From Punica granatum (Eukaryota; Streptophyta; Magnoliopsida; Myrtales; Lythraceae): a DNA stretch of 64,000 bases. Within the stretch, counting starts at the first letter, position 1, and every line of letters starts with the position of its first letter. Both the position numbers and the translations under genes were made by a program. The DNA is taken from NCBI RefSeq assembly GCF_007655135.1, contig NC_045130.1:28082605-28146604 (forward strand), in the 5' to 3' direction. The notes below the pieces were generated by a model. The model worked only from the letters and a program-made list of their open reading frames with translations, ran no database searches and was not told the DNA's origin. Shown here piece after piece: positions 1 to 12,801 of this stretch.

Positions 1-212
1 TTCTACTTCCCCTAAAAGTTGACTAGATCCCTGATATGTATGTATGGATATAAGTAAAATATTATTAAAGTTGATGTGCTGTTGCTTCTTTGTGTTATGA
101 GTTTTACTAGTAACTTTACATGATAGAGGCATTGTTTGAATAGATAAAGCTTTTGTACATACAAGTCTTCGAGAGGAATTAATCATTGTACATTTTGTTA
201 AATTTCTCTTAG

Positions 213-1397
<1,185 letters not shown>

Positions 1398-3329
1398 TAG
1401 AATGAAAGTTGGAGGATGTTCGAACTCTCTATGCTTTTTGTTAAGAAGCCCGGGCCAGACTACATTTCTAGCTTATAAGCCCGGAACTCTGTATTTGGTT
1501 ATATCTTTATTTTTCTGAGGATGCTGTTCTGATTAGAGGAAAATGTAATCGTTAGCATGAGATGCGAATGTGAATTCTCTGAAACATATCCTTACCTCTT
1601 GCAAGTTCTGTTGCTTTCGAATTAACAGCTCTAGGATGGGGATTATGCTATGAGGCTGCCATGAGATTAAGAGAACTCTTAACATTGATTTGGAGGCAAG
1701 GTTCGCAAGGGGAGCGGTTACTTTGGAAGCCGCCGCCATTTCATCACCAGTGCACACACATTTATTTATGTATAAAAGACGTTGCCTTCCAATCCCTTCA
1801 CCCATGGATTATGTCCCAATTCTAAAGGCACCATTACTTGCCCCTTCAAATGATATATAATAATGGTTTCGTGTCAAAAATCATTATCAATTAATTGAGT
1901 AAAAATAATTTCAGAATATTAAGTGAGAATATGGTATTTTACCATTTTGCTAGTCATAGAATACACAAACGCTTCGTTGTATCTTCAAATCGAGACTCGT
2001 CAAAAATCCAATAACAACTTCGTGTGTGAGCGAATAATTCTTTTCGGAAAACATCAACTCGTGCCTCAAAGCAATTATTCAATATCAAAGATTGCTATTA
2101 ACATTGTCTTCTTCGACTTCAATTTCAAGATTAACATTGTCTTCTTCGACTGTCTCTAAAGTTCGTCTTCTCCGAATCCGAATTGGGCTCCGTCTTCATC
2201 TCCAAACTATCCGTCCCAAGGTATAAATCCCCAACATAATATTTATAGGTGATTTATATATATATACACTTGACTCATACACGCGCCGCACATGGGATTT
2301 TAGAAAATCTTTTCTTTTTTAATGTTTTTAATTTTGAACCTACGGATACGAGAGTAGAATGTCGCATATATCGATTCTCATTTACATGGCAATTCCATTA
2401 ATACAACACAGTCTTTTATGTAGAAAGAAATGGATAAGTAAATGTCGTAACTTGAGCAATTCAGAAGATAGAAATGACAGAAATGAATTAAAGGGGGAGG
2501 AAGAGCAAGAGTGATGGTGAAAATATATTTTTACGTCTAGTTTTCTCACTCATTATATAATTTTTATCATGAGTTTGTTAAGAGTTGTTTGCTGTACGTG
2601 AGACTTGTTAAGAGTTGTTTGCTGTACGTGAGAAAAATAGAAAGAAATTTATAGATTTGTAGGAAACTAAATATAATAACTTATTAGTTCGAATTTTTAG
2701 ATTGAAAATGGCTTACAGACCCATGATTACCTTATTAGCATAACCTATTAATCAGCTACTACCATATTAACTTTTCAGAATTCTTTTATTTTTCCTCTCC
2801 ATCAACCTAATTTTTCCTCACTTTCATATGATACCTCATTACTCACCTTATCAACTAATAACCGATCCAAATTCCCTCGATTAAATAAACGTTTTAATTG
2901 TCAAATAAAACTAATAATTAGGCTATATGCACTTATGCACATATCTTCTTGAAAGAAAAAATTGTTTAGTGGCACAGTGGCGCTATTTTCTTCATCTGTC
3001 AATTAAGATATTATAATTTTGGTAGTTGTTGTGGAACTACCTATCACCCTTAATAGCCATTAGTATTTTTGTTTTATCATTGTGTTAAATTTTTGGACCT
3101 CCTTTGTAACAAAAAAATAATTGTTCAATTAATTAAATTTTATTAACAAACGGTAATTTTCATTAATTGGACAAAAGAAGGAAAAAGAAAGTCAATTACC
3201 AATTTACTAGTGATGCAAATTTTCCTACATTTTTTTTATTATTATTTTATTTTTATTTCTCAACTTATTTTATTTCTAAAATGCGGGATGTAAAATACTC
3301 CCGAACCATTTTCGAGTTTCGACTAATTG
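1398..3329. other. intergenic, AT-rich
   Basis: Contains the 3' UTR of the proteasome gene and AT-rich DNA. Short open frames here (for example 1923-2159) have no recognisable domain and low-complexity composition, so I do not call genes. A 30-bp tandem duplication is listed separately. Confidence 0.6.
2574..2633. repeat. 30-bp perfect-to-near-perfect tandem duplication
   Basis: The unit TTGTTAAGAGTTGTTTGCTG followed by TACGTGAGAC occurs twice back to back (2574-2603 and 2604-2633) with at most one or two differences, which suggests a recent slippage event. Confidence 0.8.
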
Positions 3330-3690
3330 CTCTATCATTCTGAGCGCGGGAAGTGCATCAAAGAGCTAGCTCACAGTCCTCCCCCCAAGATCCTTAAAAA
3401 AGAAAGCCAAATGATGTGAGTATTCTACTGACCTCAACATTCTTCAATCGTCACGACAATATATGTCGACGGTAGGTACAGAGGCATGGAAATAGGCGGC
3501 ATACCTCTAGGAAGGCCATTTAGAAGCTCATGTGAGTGGTTGGCAACTAGATATCATATTCTATATCCTCATGTAGAACTTTCAACCTCAACAAGCTGCA
3601 TGGCAGAGAGTGCACTATGGATTGATAGTAAGACTTACCACCTTGAGACTAGGTAAGAAATCCGAAGAATGAGACCTAAGGAAGCAACAA
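3330..3690 (-). pseudogene. F-box/LRR gene fragment
   Basis: Non-coding relic that aligns by eye with the intact F-box gene at 31069-32635 and with the F-box pseudogene at 59605-61146. Shared landmarks, read on +, are GGGAAGTGCATCAAAGAGCT, the intron-side AAGCCAAATGATGT, CAACCTCAACAAGCTG and CTTGAGACTAG. Near 3655 the match jumps from sequence equivalent to about 31905 to sequence equivalent to about 32145, so roughly 240 bp of the LRR-coding exon are deleted. No frame survives. It appears to be a third, heavily decayed local copy of the same family. Confidence 0.75.
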
Positions 3691-4328
3691 AGTAGAGTAG
3701 AAGATGGAGGAGAATAAAGCGACCGAGATTTACGCCATAAAACCCAAAGAGAGAAATATCCACGGCGCAGGAGCATGGAGAACTCCACTAGAAGATCGGG
3801 AGATTACAAGTGTACCCACTCTCGCTCACTCAAAAAATCCAAAGCCCCAATTGCAAGAACCCTAACCCTCTCTTCCTCTTTCTCTCAAAGATGTGTTTTT
3901 GTGGTTGTGTTCATAAGAGAAAACCCTATAAAGGTCCTAGACCAGGTCAAAAGAGGTTAACCCAAGTCAATTCAGGTGAAAAATCACAAAGAAAGCCGCA
4001 TCGAGTCGCGAGTCGAGTTCGCCCAGATTTATGCTAGGTGCTCAAACTATGCTGCAGCGCTATGCTGCAACTCTAACAGAGACTCAAAAATTTTCTTTCA
4101 GACAATGTGTTGCAGCACAATGCTGCAGTACGGGCAGAGAATGCTCTGCATTGCTCATCAGCTCCTCCAATCTCCTCTCCATCATCTTCATTGTTCTCTC
4201 AGTCTTCCGAAACTTCCTAGGTCATCTCAATCAACGTATCTTATCCATTATATTAGTATGTTGAATTAAGTTGGCTTATCATGCCAACCTATTTTCAATT
4301 TGTGCTATATGTAGAGGAGTATATCATA
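3691..4328. other. intergenic
   Basis: Overlapping short frames (3775-3960, 3976-4269, 4031-4264) show no domain, no intron signals and no similarity that I recognise. The sequence has a mixed GC content and a CTGCAGC-rich patch at 4050-4130. No gene supported. Confidence 0.5.
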
Positions 4329-4337
4329 CTATAAATT

Positions 4338-4988
4338 AGGAAAAATATCATTGTACAACACGTTTTTTTGACTTTTTTCACGCTGCAGCACAAATTTATA
4401 ATTTCCTTGTACAACACAAAAAAAAAATTCACTACATAATATGTTGTTCATATTTTGTTAAGAAATGAATAAAATCTTGAAGTGACAGCTTGTTTGGGCG
4501 GAGTTTTGAAACAAACAACAACTTCATGGAGCAACAAATCAAACAAACGTTAAAATTTTAAAAAAAGGAAAAAAAATTCTATATATGATTGGAAGAGGCG
4601 GTTGGGGCAGCCCCGTTGGCCACCCACCCCTCAATCAAGGTCGTCAGCTGACTTAGACCACATCGATAACCCCAATCGAGGGGTGGGTGACTGACGAGGC
4701 CACCCCCAACCCCCCAATTTGAGGGATCATAGTCTTTTTTCTTTTTTTTTTTAAATGTTAAATTACATTTTATTTGTTATGCCCCTAAATGATTGTCTGT
4801 TGCAAAACTCCCCCCAGACAAGCAGCCACGTCAGCATTCTGTCCATTTCTTGATGGAGTATGGATGGCAAGCTGTGTAATGAAAAAAAATATTTCATGTT
4901 GTATAATGAAATGATTTAAATTTGTATTACAACGTGAAAAAAGTAAAAATAAAAATAAAAATAAAAGCGTTGTATGGTGTTATTTTTT
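4338..4988. mobile_element. MULE-like MITE with long terminal inverted repeats
   Basis: About 90 bp at the left end (AGGAAAAATATCATTGTACA onward, including CTTTTTTCACGCTGCAGCAC) reappear in reverse complement at the right end (4885-4988, containing GTGAAAAAAGTAAAAATA). The middle holds a second inverted pair around GGCCACCCACCCCTC and GAGGGGTGGGTGACTGACGA. The flanks CTATAAATT (4329-4337) and CTATAAACT (4989-4997) match at 8 of 9 positions, as expected for the 9-bp target duplication of Mutator-like elements. There is no coding capacity, so it would depend on a transposase elsewhere. The class is inferred from TIR length and TSD size. Confidence 0.7.
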
Positions 4989-4997
4989 CTATAAACT

Positions 4998-6520
4998 AAA
5001 AGCATGTTGTTTATTACAAGTATAGTAAACATGGTACAAGGATACCAACAATGGGTTTAACAAGTAATATATCTCAAGTTTAGGCAGGATAAAAAGAATA
5101 TTTAAATATACTAACAAATAGGGTCACGAAGCGGAGGATTCGGAGTATTCAGACTTTTTGAGCTGTAGTATTCAAGGGACATCTTCCTTTAGAATTTTCT
5201 GTCTTGCTCCCCATTGCAATTGTCGTCCACTGTATTTATGTCACCAAGCGACGCGACCAAATAGCATGCCACCTGTCTCGCCCTCTGCTCCTTTATTATG
5301 CCTGCAATAATAGGCATGCAAACGCATTAAGGAGCGCACTCTACTATGCCTTCTGCATTTTATCTTGCATTTGGAAGGCATCAGAAGAGGCATTATCAGA
5401 GTCAGAATCCATGAAGTATGTGGGCTGCCTTGGTCCCTAATAAATGGGTGCAATAAACCCATAAAGCACGTAAAAATGGCGGCAACGAACAAATTCGGCA
5501 TTCTCAAAGAGATTTATACCAAAGGCAGCGCTGCAGGTTTAGCAAGATGCCTGATAAAGATGGGACGGAATGGGCAGAGACTATCGGGGTTAAGAGAAGT
5601 AGAAGTGACAGGACTTGGCTGGCGAACCCTGAGGAGACAATGGGCATTGTGTAATTGATGTAAGCCAATTGTAGAGACGGCTGCTCAAGGAGGAAGGTAA
5701 AGAATGAAGCACAAGCCTATGGGTAACCGTTCGGAGTGGAGAGATGGAACAAGGGGCGGGTAGTGGTGGTAGTAGATGTGGGGAGACTGTGCACACTGGA
5801 CCTAGAAGGCTGCAGTTGGAGGCAAGGCGCAAGAGCAGCAAGACGGGAGCCGATGGCGAGGAGGAAGAGAGTGGTTGAGCGCTGGGTTGGGAGCAGTCGT
5901 AGGAGCTGAGAGGCGTTTATTTGAAACAATTAAAGAGGGGAAGGAGCGAACGGACACGTACGGTTAGTACGGGCGAGCGGAAGGAACAATTTATGAGAAA
6001 CGGCGGGGTAGTTTGGGAACTATACAAATATGGGATTAACAGTGCACTTTTTACTGTAGGAAGATATATCATTATGTTGGTATTTGTTGAAGAGAGAAAA
6101 GGCACTTTACCGAAAAAGAGAGAGAGAAAAGGTACTAAATGTAATTACTTGTAACCACCAAGGGTATTTTTGGAATAAGCGAAAATCGAGAAACAAGAAA
6201 ATGAGCTTCACACTTTTATAATGGTTATAGATTATAGATTTGCAAAATTTCATATCTTTTGGTACCTCTCTTTTTAAGAAAAAGGCTTATATTCAAGAGT
6301 CAACTCTTATCGCATACAATAAAGATAATGAATCATATATGATTACAAGAAAAAATATTCTATATATAAAGTTGAGTTGAGGTAAAATTAACATTTAAAA
6401 ATTAAGATGAAAATATGGACATATAAGACGAATGAGTTCCATTATCTATCAAATTAAAATTTTAATTTGAACATGTCCCCACAATAAGATTTATCTCTTA
6501 TTATAAGCTTTTATGAAAAT
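4998..6520. other. intergenic, no supported gene
   Basis: The stretch 5200-6150 is less AT-rich and has overlapping short frames on both strands (for example 5365-5658 + and 5590-5841 -), but none has a recognisable domain, and frames on opposite strands overlap. Codes for nothing I can support. Confidence 0.5.
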
Positions 6521-6615
6521 TTTAGGGCTTAGGATTTTAGGATTTTAGGATTTCGGGTTTCGGAGTTTAGTGTTTTCGAGTTTAAAGTTTTATTGTTTTA
6601 GGGTTTTGCATTCGG
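6521..6615 (+). repeat. degenerate telomere-like TTTAGGG tract
   Basis: Repeated variants of the plant telomere heptamer: TTTTAGGGCTTAGGATTTTA, then TTTAGGATTTCGGGTTTCGG, later TTTTAGGG. No two adjacent units are perfect. It may be an old interstitial telomeric patch or a chance AT/G-rich tract. Confidence 0.45.
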
Positions 6616-6810
6616 ATTTAGTTGATAGGAGATAATGATTTAATGTTACAAGATTTATTAGGTAAGAGAGGATTAAGGGTATATTAAGTCCTATAAAATT
6701 AAAATAATTGCATTGATAAGATACTGTTTTAATATGGTAATATGGTTGGTTCATCCTATGCTCTTAAGGCATAGAATATACAAGCCCTTCAAACTTTTGG
6801 CAATTTTTTT

Positions 6811-7910
6811 AGGATAAATTGTACTGGTGGTTCAAAAAATTTTACAAATGTTTCAATATGATACAATTTTTTTCTACTTGATGGTACAAAATGCTTTAAA
6901 GTTATTTCAGTAAAGTACAAACCGTCATCTCACCATTGACGCCGTCAAGTGACACTGACATGGCTCAATACGTGTCAATTCCTTTTTGATCGATTAGGTC
7001 GGGCGAGAATAAAATGATCCGGGTCGGGTTCGGGTTTCATCTTCCTCACTCGAAATCTATTACCCCTCCCCGAAAACCCTAGCATCCTCTCTTTCTCACG
7101 GAAACTTGAGCACCGCCATGCCTACTGATCACGGCCGCCTTCCACGACAACGACGATCGCGCCGCCACTGGCCGCGAGCCGCGATTCACCTGGATCGAAA
7201 AGTTGAAGGCTCGAGATCGAGACAAAGATATGATAGATCGAGTGCGGGGAAGGGATCGACTGGGTCGAGGCTCAAGGCCACGAGGTCGCAGCTGCTAGCG
7301 AGTCAGGACCGATGCGTGAGCCGTGTCTAGCATTATGGGTCATCAGGTCTAGACCTACACGGGTAGAATCGTGGCCTCGAGCCTCGACCTAGTCGATCCC
7401 TTTCTCGCTCTCAGTCTCTCCTGTCTTTGTCTCGATCCCGAGCCTTCAACTTTTCGATTCAGGTGACTCGCGACTAGCGGCGACGCGACCGTCGTCGTCG
7501 TGGAAGGCGGCCGTTACCGGTAGGCATGGCGGTGCTTGAGTTTCCGTGAGAGGGAAAGGCTGCTAGGGTTTTTGGGGATGGGTAGCAGATTTCGGGTAAG
7601 GAAGATGAAACTCGGACCCGACCCGGATCGTTTTGTTTTCACCCAACCTAATTTGACCCGATCCAGTGATGCGGATGAAAACAAAATGATCCAAATGGTC
7701 ACATCAGTTTACTGTTTCGGCCACATCAGAAAGGAGCTGACACGTAGTGAGTCATATCAGCGTCTCTTGACGGCGTCAATGGTAAGATGACGGTTTGCAC
7801 TATACTGAAATAATTTTGAAACATTTTGTACCATCAAGTAGTAAAAAAAAACTTTTTGTACCATATTAAAATATTTGTAGAATTTTTTGGACTATCAGTG
7901 CAATTTATCC
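6811..7910. mobile_element. foldback (long inverted repeat) element, about 1.1 kb
   Basis: The left arm (6811-about 7283) and right arm (about 7369-7910) are reverse complements over almost their whole length, with an 85-bp loop. Paired landmarks are AGGATAAATTGTACTGGTGG versus CTATCAGTGCAATTTATCC; CCGTCATCTCACCATTGACG versus CGTCAATGGTAAGATGACGG; GGCGGTGCTTGAGTTTCCGT on the right versus its complement near 7098-7118; and GGTCGAGGCTCAAGGCCACG versus CGTGGCCTCGAGCCTCGACC. T-runs flank both ends. Short open frames inside (7106-7330, 7536-7790) follow from the GC-rich arms and are not genes. A transcript would form a giant hairpin. Confidence 0.85.
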
Positions 7911-8234
7911 TTTTTTTAAGAGCATCGAAGCGCTTACTTATCAAATTTAATTATTTCCATTTGTTGAGTTCAATGTAATGCTAGAGAAGTCTAGCAAGAA
8001 AATCATATGTGGACCAACATAATATAAAGAAAAACATATTTTGAGAAAAAAATATTATACAAATATATAAATTAAATCGCATTACTCTTTATTCAATAAA
8101 AGATACTTGATATTTTTATTTCGAAATTTAAATATTTGAAACTCTAGGATTCCTATTTTAAAATATTGTTTCGAATATTTAACCGTTATAAATTTTGGTT
8201 GTTCTTAAAAATAGAGAGGAGAGATAATATAGGA

Positions 8235-8326
8235 TATTTTTTAGGTAAGAAAATTATTATTTTTTAGGTAAAAAATTATTATTTTTTAGGTAAAAAATTA
8301 TTATTTTTAGTTAAAAAATTATTTTG
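8235..8326. repeat. about 22-bp tandem repeat, four copies
   Basis: TATTTTTTAGGTAAAAAATT units repeat four times in a row. Copies 2 and 3 are identical, while the first and last carry small changes. Confidence 0.8.
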
Positions 8327-8849
8327 TTTTATTATTTTTTCAATGTTTGAATTGAAAATATAAGATATCTTTATAATTATATATATAATAAAGTCTAACT
8401 TTACAAAAAAAAATAGTGATGGTTATAAAATGAAGTTTTCCTTAAATAATAGTACATAAGTATTAAATAAAAATATATATCAAGTTAAGAAATTATAATT
8501 TTTTTTTTAAAGCAAGAACTATGAACTTTGTATAGCAAACAAAATCTGTATTATATATAAATTTATGTAAGAAAAGGTTTAATACAGTAAGCAAAATGTA
8601 TATTAAGTATAATAGAAAACTCTGCATAAACTTTTGACTTATTTATTTATACTCTATCAAAATTTACAGAATTACTTCCATTGAAATAAAAAAATATTGA
8701 TATACATTACATTAAAAAAATAGGGATTGTAATATTACATTTGAAAGAAAAAGGTTCAACAAAATTATCTAGAAATTGCACCCGTTCAACGCACATGTAA
8801 CTAAGGACTAGTATGAAATATTTGTAGCCCATATCTCCAAGAATTACAT

Positions 8850-9131
8850 TGAATTAAATAATTTTAACTTTGATGATTTTTTTGTTTTGTACAAAACTAA
8901 TAATTGTTGAGTTATAAATAAACAAATTATTACGATAATATAATTAATTGAAGAAAGAAAATTAGTGGCGTAAATACTCGTCCATGACTCCATGAATGAT
9001 GTCGAGTTAGATAATTTTAGCTTTGATCACTTTTCTTTGTTTTGTTCAATAGGAATAGTTTTTCTTATAAAATAAATAAATTATCAAAATAAATAGAATT
9101 AATTGAAGAAAGAAAAATTAATGGCGTAGGG
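8850..9131. repeat. imperfect direct duplication, about 145-bp period
   Basis: The block AATAATTTTAACTTTGATGA ... TTAATTGAAGAAAGAAAATT ... GGCGTA at 8850-8970 recurs at about 9005-9130 as GATAATTTTAGCTTTGATCA ... TTAATTGAAGAAAGAAAAAT ... GGCGTA. The copies differ by point changes and small gaps. Confidence 0.65.
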
Positions 9132-9864
9132 GTGGTTATTATAGAAGAGAGAAAAAGTGACGTGGGGTGGTTATTTTGGCATAATAAGAAGGAAACTTGG
9201 AGAAATTTTGGCAGTATTTTTAGGGCTGTCATTAAGAGGAGAGAGAGGTAAGAAAACCTGAATGGACAATTTTGTCCTTCTATTTCTATTTCTTTTTCTT
9301 TTTTTAAATTTGGCTAGAGAAAATTTAATAGCGACAAAAATGAAAGATAAAGTGTGATGGAAATTCTTATCTCTCACTTTATCTATTAATATAGATAATT
9401 ATTTAAAATAAGTAAATATAAGAAATAATTATTTTTTGATATTACATATATTTAATAAATCATTTGAGGTTATTTTTTTAATTCACGGTGAAGCACGAGA
9501 TGTTGTTACTTTGGTGGTAAGCTCTTTATTCTTTTTATTTTTGGTGTATTTAATATATATTTTCAAGAAAGTAATTAATTACTTGTAGTATAAAATTTAA
9601 ATTTCAACCCATCGTTAGAAGTTGGGCGATTGAACATTTGATACATCGATAGCCATATGCATGTTATATATATGTGTATGTAATAAATTATCCGGTTCGA
9701 TAGGACCAGACGATTGCCTTTTCTCATATCTATATCCTCTGCTGAAAAAATGAAGACTAAGACCGGACTTCCGTGGAAAATAAATAAGCCCTTTATCGGA
9801 TTGGAACGATGACTTTTAATTTTAAAAAGGGCTTTCTTTCTTTTAAAGAGCGTTGTTTATCAGC

Positions 9865-9897
9865 ATTCTCTCCTTTTAGTGCGAAAAAGGAGAGAAT
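9865..9897. other. perfect 13-bp hairpin with 7-base loop
   Basis: ATTCTCTCCTTTT (9865-9877) pairs with AAAAGGAGAGAAT (9885-9897) around the loop AGTGCGA. No gene ends nearby, so a terminator role is not supported. It may be a transposon relic. Confidence 0.6.
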
Positions 9898-10031
9898 GGT
9901 TATTCAGGGAAAAAAAAAAAGAGTACATATATGAGGTCCCTTTCATTGAATATCTTGGGATTTGAATGAATTTGTTGTTTCTTTATTTTTTACCTTTCTA
10001 ATTTGCAAAGGAATCAAGCCGGCAAGCGAAA

Positions 10032-10260
10032 GTCACTTGACGATGATCTGAGATATAACAATTTCACATATTTGGCAAAAGAACGGCAATCCGCCCATAT
10101 CATCTTGTAACATATCAGATAAATGCGCTTAACGATGAGCTAGGAGTTGAACAATTTCACATATTTAGTGAAAAGGATATTAATCCTCTCCCATCGCCTT
10201 GCAATTATATATTATATAATTTTACTTAACAATGAGCTAAGGGTTTGACAATCAACATAT
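10032..10260. repeat. degenerate direct repeat, about 95-bp period
   Basis: Three related blocks: ACTTGACGATGATCTGAGAT with CAATTTCACATATTTGG; then GCTTAACGATGAGCTAGGAG with CAATTTCACATATTTAG; then a shorter ACTTAACAATGAGCTAAGGG. Confidence 0.55.
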
Positions 10261-10675
10261 AATATATGATGCTTGGAATAGTGAACCTTCTGCAACGTTT
10301 AATTCTTCGGCCTCTCTAGCTTTCTCCATATGTCGCCAAGCGTTGCCATGTGTTGCCAAGGGTCCAAGTTCTCATGTGGATTTCGCCGCGTGTTGTCATG
10401 TGTTGTGGTGTCTTAATTACACAGTTACTATTTCAAAAAAGAAAACATGAATTTCTCCCTTACACACCCAAACTCTTTGATTACATATCTATATTAATAT
10501 TAAAAGTTAAGGCGAAACAAATAATTGTGCCACATAGGACGAATGAGACATTACATTGAGTGACTATTCATATACTACCGAATCTATGAAGAGCACTTTG
10601 CATACCATTGTAATAACATAGTTCATTAATATATTAAAGTATCTATATTATGAAAGAATGTGTAAGATCTACCAA

Positions 10676-10865
10676 TATGGGTTGGTTCAAGTAATTCGGC
10701 ATTTATTCTGCTTAAATGTAATCCTGGGTTCGAGTCCTTATGAATGCAGAAAATCCACCATGAGAGAGTTTTACCCCTTAGTGGACCGACTCAACCGAAT
10801 TAGATTAATCGGACCCAATTAGGCTTTTGGATACTTGGATTCACACACACACGCAAAAAGAACAT
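10676..10865 (+). mobile_element. tRNA-derived SINE, copy 1
   Basis: Carries an RNA polymerase III B-box-like GGGTTCGAGTCCT at 10726-10738, preceded about 45 bp upstream by an A-box-like TGGTTCAAGTAATTCGG. The body (ATTCGGC...TTA...CTTAA...GGGTTCGAG...GACCGACTCAACCGAATTAG) also occurs near 49095-49260, so this is a dispersed family and not a tRNA gene. It ends in a short simple CA/A-rich tail. There is no cloverleaf or CCA-type acceptor end. Confidence 0.65.
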
Positions 10866-12723
10866 GTAAGATCTGAGCGTGTTGTCAGATTTTGGTGAAG
10901 AGAGGAAGGCGATTTTTAATCCCCTTGTAAAGAGAGAAAACTGGAAAATTTATTTTCCTTTGAAATCCTAAGTGGATTCTTTTGGTAATGTATTATGTCT
11001 ATTAAAGGATTCACTCAATGAAAGTAGATCATCAATGAGGGAAGATACTTCATTAAATGAAGAGGATATATACAATGATGGAATTACAACACAACGAGAT
11101 AGAAATAAATAACTCAAACCAAAATTACAAAGGATGACCTATTCTGCTTTCCATCGAGACAAATAGTTTAGACTTTGAACTCAGGTATGAGGTCGCTTGT
11201 AGATAAAGTAGAAAGAATGTAACCACGTTAAGACGCTCTGAATGAACGACCATGGAATGAGGGTGAGATCTTTTATCAACAAGCTGATGGAGTCGTGACA
11301 GTGTCATTGAGAATGTAATTCTGTCACCACGGACTTATGAACTTGAGTCGTTGAGGATGTAATCTTGTCGCCACAGACTTATGAACTTGAATTATTGAGG
11401 GGATCACCACGCCGCTACAAACTCGAGATATATAAATTGCTCCTATTTCTAATGATAAAAGATCCTCTGAACTGATAAATCTACAGAGATTTTGTCTGTT
11501 AAATGATTTGTGTGTTTCAATCCTGCGAGATTTTTTGGTATTTGTATATTTTTCTCCCTCCTTGACGGTTACAAAATCTCCTCTATGATATTGAGAACGT
11601 GGGTCTCTTGTTATCCAACTACTTTTAACCATCATCTTATCCCACGTGATAATTATCCACTTGGACCTAGTCCACCTTGGATAAACTTTATCTTCTCGAT
11701 CAATAACTACCCAACAGTTATGATTTAGAGATAACGTTGTGACTGTCTAGATTCTAAAACAGTTATAATTTGGATACTACATCATCGTTACTTAGATTCT
11801 AGAAGTCAATCAGTCAAAGAATTTGAGTTATGCAGTATCATGCACAGTTATGTCCAGATTTTGCCTATTCATAGGCTCAAAAGCTGACTCTGTTTGTTGT
11901 GCCAAAAGGACGTCGTTCTTCTGGGGTTCTACTAATATTACGTCGATACCCCCAAATTTTATAATTTATAGGAATGCTCCTAACACATCTAATGACTTGA
12001 TTGGGCCACGTAGCATATCTCTAAAAATCATTTTATTCTAGTAACAAGGTGATATACTTGAATCGACCTATTCAATTATTCTACAAATTCATATTAAAAA
12101 TTTTTTAAAAATATTTTTAATAAGTGATTTTAAAGAAATTTTTTTAAAAAATATGTGAGAAGTACCTAACCATTATTTTATTTCATATCAACTCAATGAA
12201 TAAAAGCTTATCAACAAAATGGAAAAAAAAATCAAGAAAATCAGAGATTATTGGATTTTTTTTTATTTCAAATGACAAATTTCTATTCTAGCCTGCGCAT
12301 AGTGTAGGCCCGTCGACTAGTAAATATTGATTTTTAAGACGAAATCATCTTCTTCTTCTTTTATTTTTATTACATGGGGAGGCCCATGAATCTCCTACAT
12401 AAAATGAAATAAAAATCCTAATAGCTAACACTATAAGAAAAAGGATTAAGAAAAAAAGGCATCAGAAGTCCCACCAAGTATCAAATCTATAATTTCTATG
12501 TTATTATGCAATAGTATGCACCACTACTCTCTTTTATAACAAAATCAAATCATCTTCCAAATTGCTATTTGAAGTCCCAATTAAAATCAAGCATGGCCTT
12601 TGTATACATCTATATATGTAACAATAAAATGTATTCCTTATTTTCAGCGATTGTATCATTTACAAAGGTAACAAGACTGGTATTGTTCACTTACTTTAAG
12701 AAGAGTGATGCATGTTATATGTG
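10866..12723. other. intergenic
   Basis: Short frames on both strands (11125-11307 -, 11324-11635 -, 11510-11728 +) show no known domain. It may contain remnants of an old retroelement, but no LTR, PBS or pol motif is visible. A 44-bp tandem repeat is listed separately. Confidence 0.5.
11307..11394. repeat. 44-bp tandem duplication
   Basis: TTGAGAATGTAATTCTGTCA ... GGACTTATGAACTTGAGTCG (11307-11350) is followed directly by TTGAGGATGTAATCTTGTCG ... AGACTTATGAACTTGAATTA (11351-11394), with a third partial unit after it. Confidence 0.7.
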
Positions 12724-12732
12724 TATATATAA
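12724..12732 (+). promoter_or_regulatory. candidate TATA box of the S-protein gene
   Basis: TATATATAAG-type element about 75 bp upstream of the first ATG at 12802. The spacing suits a TATA promoter with a short 5' UTR and no intron. This is inferred from position only. Confidence 0.5.
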
Positions 12733-12801
12733 GCAGGTGGCCCGCCCTTGAAAAATTATCTCTTACAAAAAATTAGTACTTAGTCCAGACATTTGACCAA
12801 T

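Larger units (their letters stand above)
7911..10670. other. intergenic, very AT-rich
   Basis: No coding signal. Holds several small tandem or dispersed repeats, listed separately, and a perfect 13-bp hairpin. Confidence 0.6.

Noticed and set aside
10726..10738. tRNA gene with GGGTTCGAGTCCT
   Set aside because: No cloverleaf can be drawn and a related sequence occurs at 49142; it is a SINE.
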